Shown here: piece by piece, positions 6,592 to 7,544 of the stretch
Position numbering within the stretch: position 1 is the stretch's first letter
Layout of the letters: every line of letters begins with the position of its first letter
Assembly: GCA_016871135.1 (NCBI GenBank)
Contig: VFZQ01000247.1
Span: 1 to 7,544 of the forward strand
Origin: Acidobacteriota bacterium
GTDB taxonomy: Bacteria > Acidobacteriota > Terriglobia > Bryobacterales > Bryobacteraceae
Length of the DNA: 7,544 nucleotides
Reading direction: 5' to 3'
Position numbers and translations under genes: made by a program
The notes under the pieces: model-generated
Told to the model about the DNA's origin: nothing
Seen by the model: the letters and a program-made list of their open reading frames with translations, nothing else
Databases searched by the model: none

Positions 6592-7340
6592 ACCTGGTGA
6601 TCGTCGAAGACGAACCGCTCGCGCGAGAGAAGCTGGCCGCATGCCTGCGTATCGCCGCGCCCAAAGCCGTCATCGCCGCCGAACTGGCCAGCGTCGCCGA
6701 AGCCGTCCGCTGGTTTCGCGCCAACCCCGCGCCGGACCTGGTCTTCTGCGACATCCAACTCACCGACGGCCTCAGCTTCGAGATTTTCCGATCGGTTTCC
6801 TTCGCCTCACCCGTCGTCTTCACCACCGCCTACGACGAGTACATGCTCGAAGCGTTTCAATCCAATGGCATCGACTATCTGCTGAAGCCCATCCGGCAGC
6901 CGCAAGTCGCCGCCGCGTTGGCCAAGTTCCAGTCCCTCGCGGACCACTTTTCTTCCGACTACGCCGCCCGCCTCCGCAACGTCACGCATGACGGCGCCAA
7001 ACGCCGCGATCGCTTCCTCATCCGTCGCGGCGCCGGATTCCACGTAGTCAAAACCGCCGACATCGCCTACTTCTTCACCGAAGACAAACTCGTATTCCTC
7101 GTCACTCGCGACGGCAAACGCCACCTTGTCGAAAAGGTCTTGACAGAGATCGAGCGCGAAATCGACTCCGGCCGCTTCTTCCGCGCCAATCGCGCGTCGC
7201 TCGTTTCGATCGATGCCGTCGAACGCTGCACCCCGTTCGGGAAAGGCCGCCTTGCACTCGAATTGACCCCTCCGTCGAAGGACCCGGTTATCGTCAGCCA
7301 AGAAAGAGCCGCGGCGTGCCGAATTTGGCTGGGCGAGTGA
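6588..7340 (+). CDS. LytTR-family response regulator
   Basis: A 250-residue response regulator with an N-terminal receiver and a C-terminal LytTR DNA-binding domain. The receiver (about 1-118) has the acidic residues Glu7-Asp8-Glu9, phospho-acceptor Asp55 (LVFCDIQL), Thr80 (FTTAYDEY) and Lys100 (YLLKPI). The LytTR domain (about 140-248) starts at RFLIRRGAGFHVVKTADIAY and includes GRFFRANRASLVSI. The start is placed at TTG 6588, which gives MNLVIVEDEP as expected for the family and overlaps the kinase stop as TTGA. GTG 6597 is the alternative. The frame is open upstream to 6504, but that would add an unrelated tail within the kinase gene. The kinase just upstream should phosphorylate it, and a LytTR domain would bind paired direct repeats at target promoters. 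Confidence 0.93.
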   Translation: MNLVIVEDEPLAREKLAACLRIAAPKAVIAAELASVAEAVRWFRANPAPDLVFCDIQLTDGLSFEIFRSVSFASPVVFTTAYDEYMLEAFQSNGIDYLLKPIRQPQVAAALAKFQSLADHFSSDYAARLRNVTHDGAKRRDRFLIRRGAGFHVVKTADIAYFFTEDKLVFLVTRDGKRHLVEKVLTEIEREIDSGRFFRANRASLVSIDAVERCTPFGKGRLALELTPPSKDPVIVSQERAAACRIWLGE

Positions 7341-7408
7341 CTACTTTTTTCCCTCGGTCACGCTCTTATTGCAGAAGATGGAACTCGCAGCTGACATAGA
7401 GGCGGTAC

Positions 7409-7437
7409 TTGCCCAACTATTGAGTCCCGCATAATAT
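7409..7437 (+). promoter_or_regulatory. Candidate promoter of the right-edge transposase
   Basis: TTGCCC (7409-7414) and TAATAT (7432-7437) are separated by exactly 17 bases, and the start codon follows 36 bases after the -10. The stretch 7341-7473 is AT-richer than the neighbouring genes and holds no other gene. A TGAC/GTCA repeat at its start flanks a T run but does not form a proper intrinsic terminator. Confidence 0.4.
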
Positions 7438-7473
7438 AGAGACGACTTTCAAGCGTCCGGTGTAAACTGGGAT

Positions 7474-7544
7474 ATGGGCAACCCTGCAGGCGTGCGTCGT
7501 GATTTCGATTCGCTCGAGAAGCGCAGGATGGAGGCGATTCGTTT
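7474..7544 (+). CDS. IS630-type transposase, N-terminus only (cut by the window edge)
   Basis: The ATG at 7474 opens a frame that runs to the window end: MGNPAGVRRDFDSLEKRRME, then AIR. The pattern DFxxLExRRxxAIR just before an expected helix-turn-helix is what I remember from IS630-family transposases that are abundant in acidobacteria. Only 23 codons are visible, so neither the catalytic DDE domain nor the element ends can be checked. It may be an intact insertion sequence or a fragment. The left inverted repeat should lie between 7341 and 7473, but I could not identify it without the right end. Confidence 0.5.
   Translation, partial: MGNPAGVRRDFDSLEKRRMEAIR

Noticed and set aside
1..7544. 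CRISPR array, tRNA or rRNA gene, tandem repeats
   Set aside because: No regularly spaced repeats and no tRNA- or rRNA-like segments were seen when reading both strands.

Overview
The window is GC-rich, bacterial and chromosomal, with tightly packed genes on both strands, frequent C/G third positions and at least two TTG-initiated genes. The gene styles (split methylmalonyl-CoA mutase, LytS/LytTR pair with the Acidobacteria/Bacteroidetes type of C-terminal domain, DUF1761 membrane protein, a Solibacter-like IS630-type N-terminus) suggest an acidobacterium of the Bryobacter/Solibacter kind. That placement is from memory of such proteins, not from a search.

Layout, left to right. Positions 1-179 are AT-richer and hold a leftward promoter (TTGACA, 17 bp, TACGAT) whose -10 is covered by a perfect 12-bp palindrome. 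A possible TTG-started gene leaves the window to the left. A leftward operon follows (1909 to 180): a small two-helix membrane protein overlaps by ATGA the catalytic subunit of a B12-dependent methylmalonyl-CoA mutase. The cobalamin-binding subunit is not in the window. A rightward gene for a small, very acidic hypothetical protein (2000-2314) is divergent from that operon. Next is a leftward NarX/NarL-like two-component pair (4314 to 2391), kinase first, with the regulator gene overlapping the kinase by 35 bp.

Divergent from the kinase is a rightward gene for a secreted DNA/RNA non-specific endonuclease (4381-4908). Its C-terminus appears cut off by a -1 frameshift. A leftward DUF1761 membrane protein (5447-5043) converges on it. 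Divergent from DUF1761 is a second two-component pair (5485-7340), a membrane LytS-type kinase and a LytTR response regulator joined by a TTGA stop/start overlap. After an apparent promoter, the right edge carries the first 23 codons of a probable IS630-type transposase.

How the genes work together: the mutase serves propionyl-CoA/succinyl-CoA interconversion, and the two signalling pairs are self-contained sensor/regulator units with unknown stimuli. The DUF1761 gene and the nuclease gene are natural candidate targets because they share short divergent intergenic regions with the kinase genes. I did not find a clear new multi-gene system. The points most worth a second look are the nuclease frameshift, the promoter/operator at the left edge, and the coupling of a membrane protein to the mutase.
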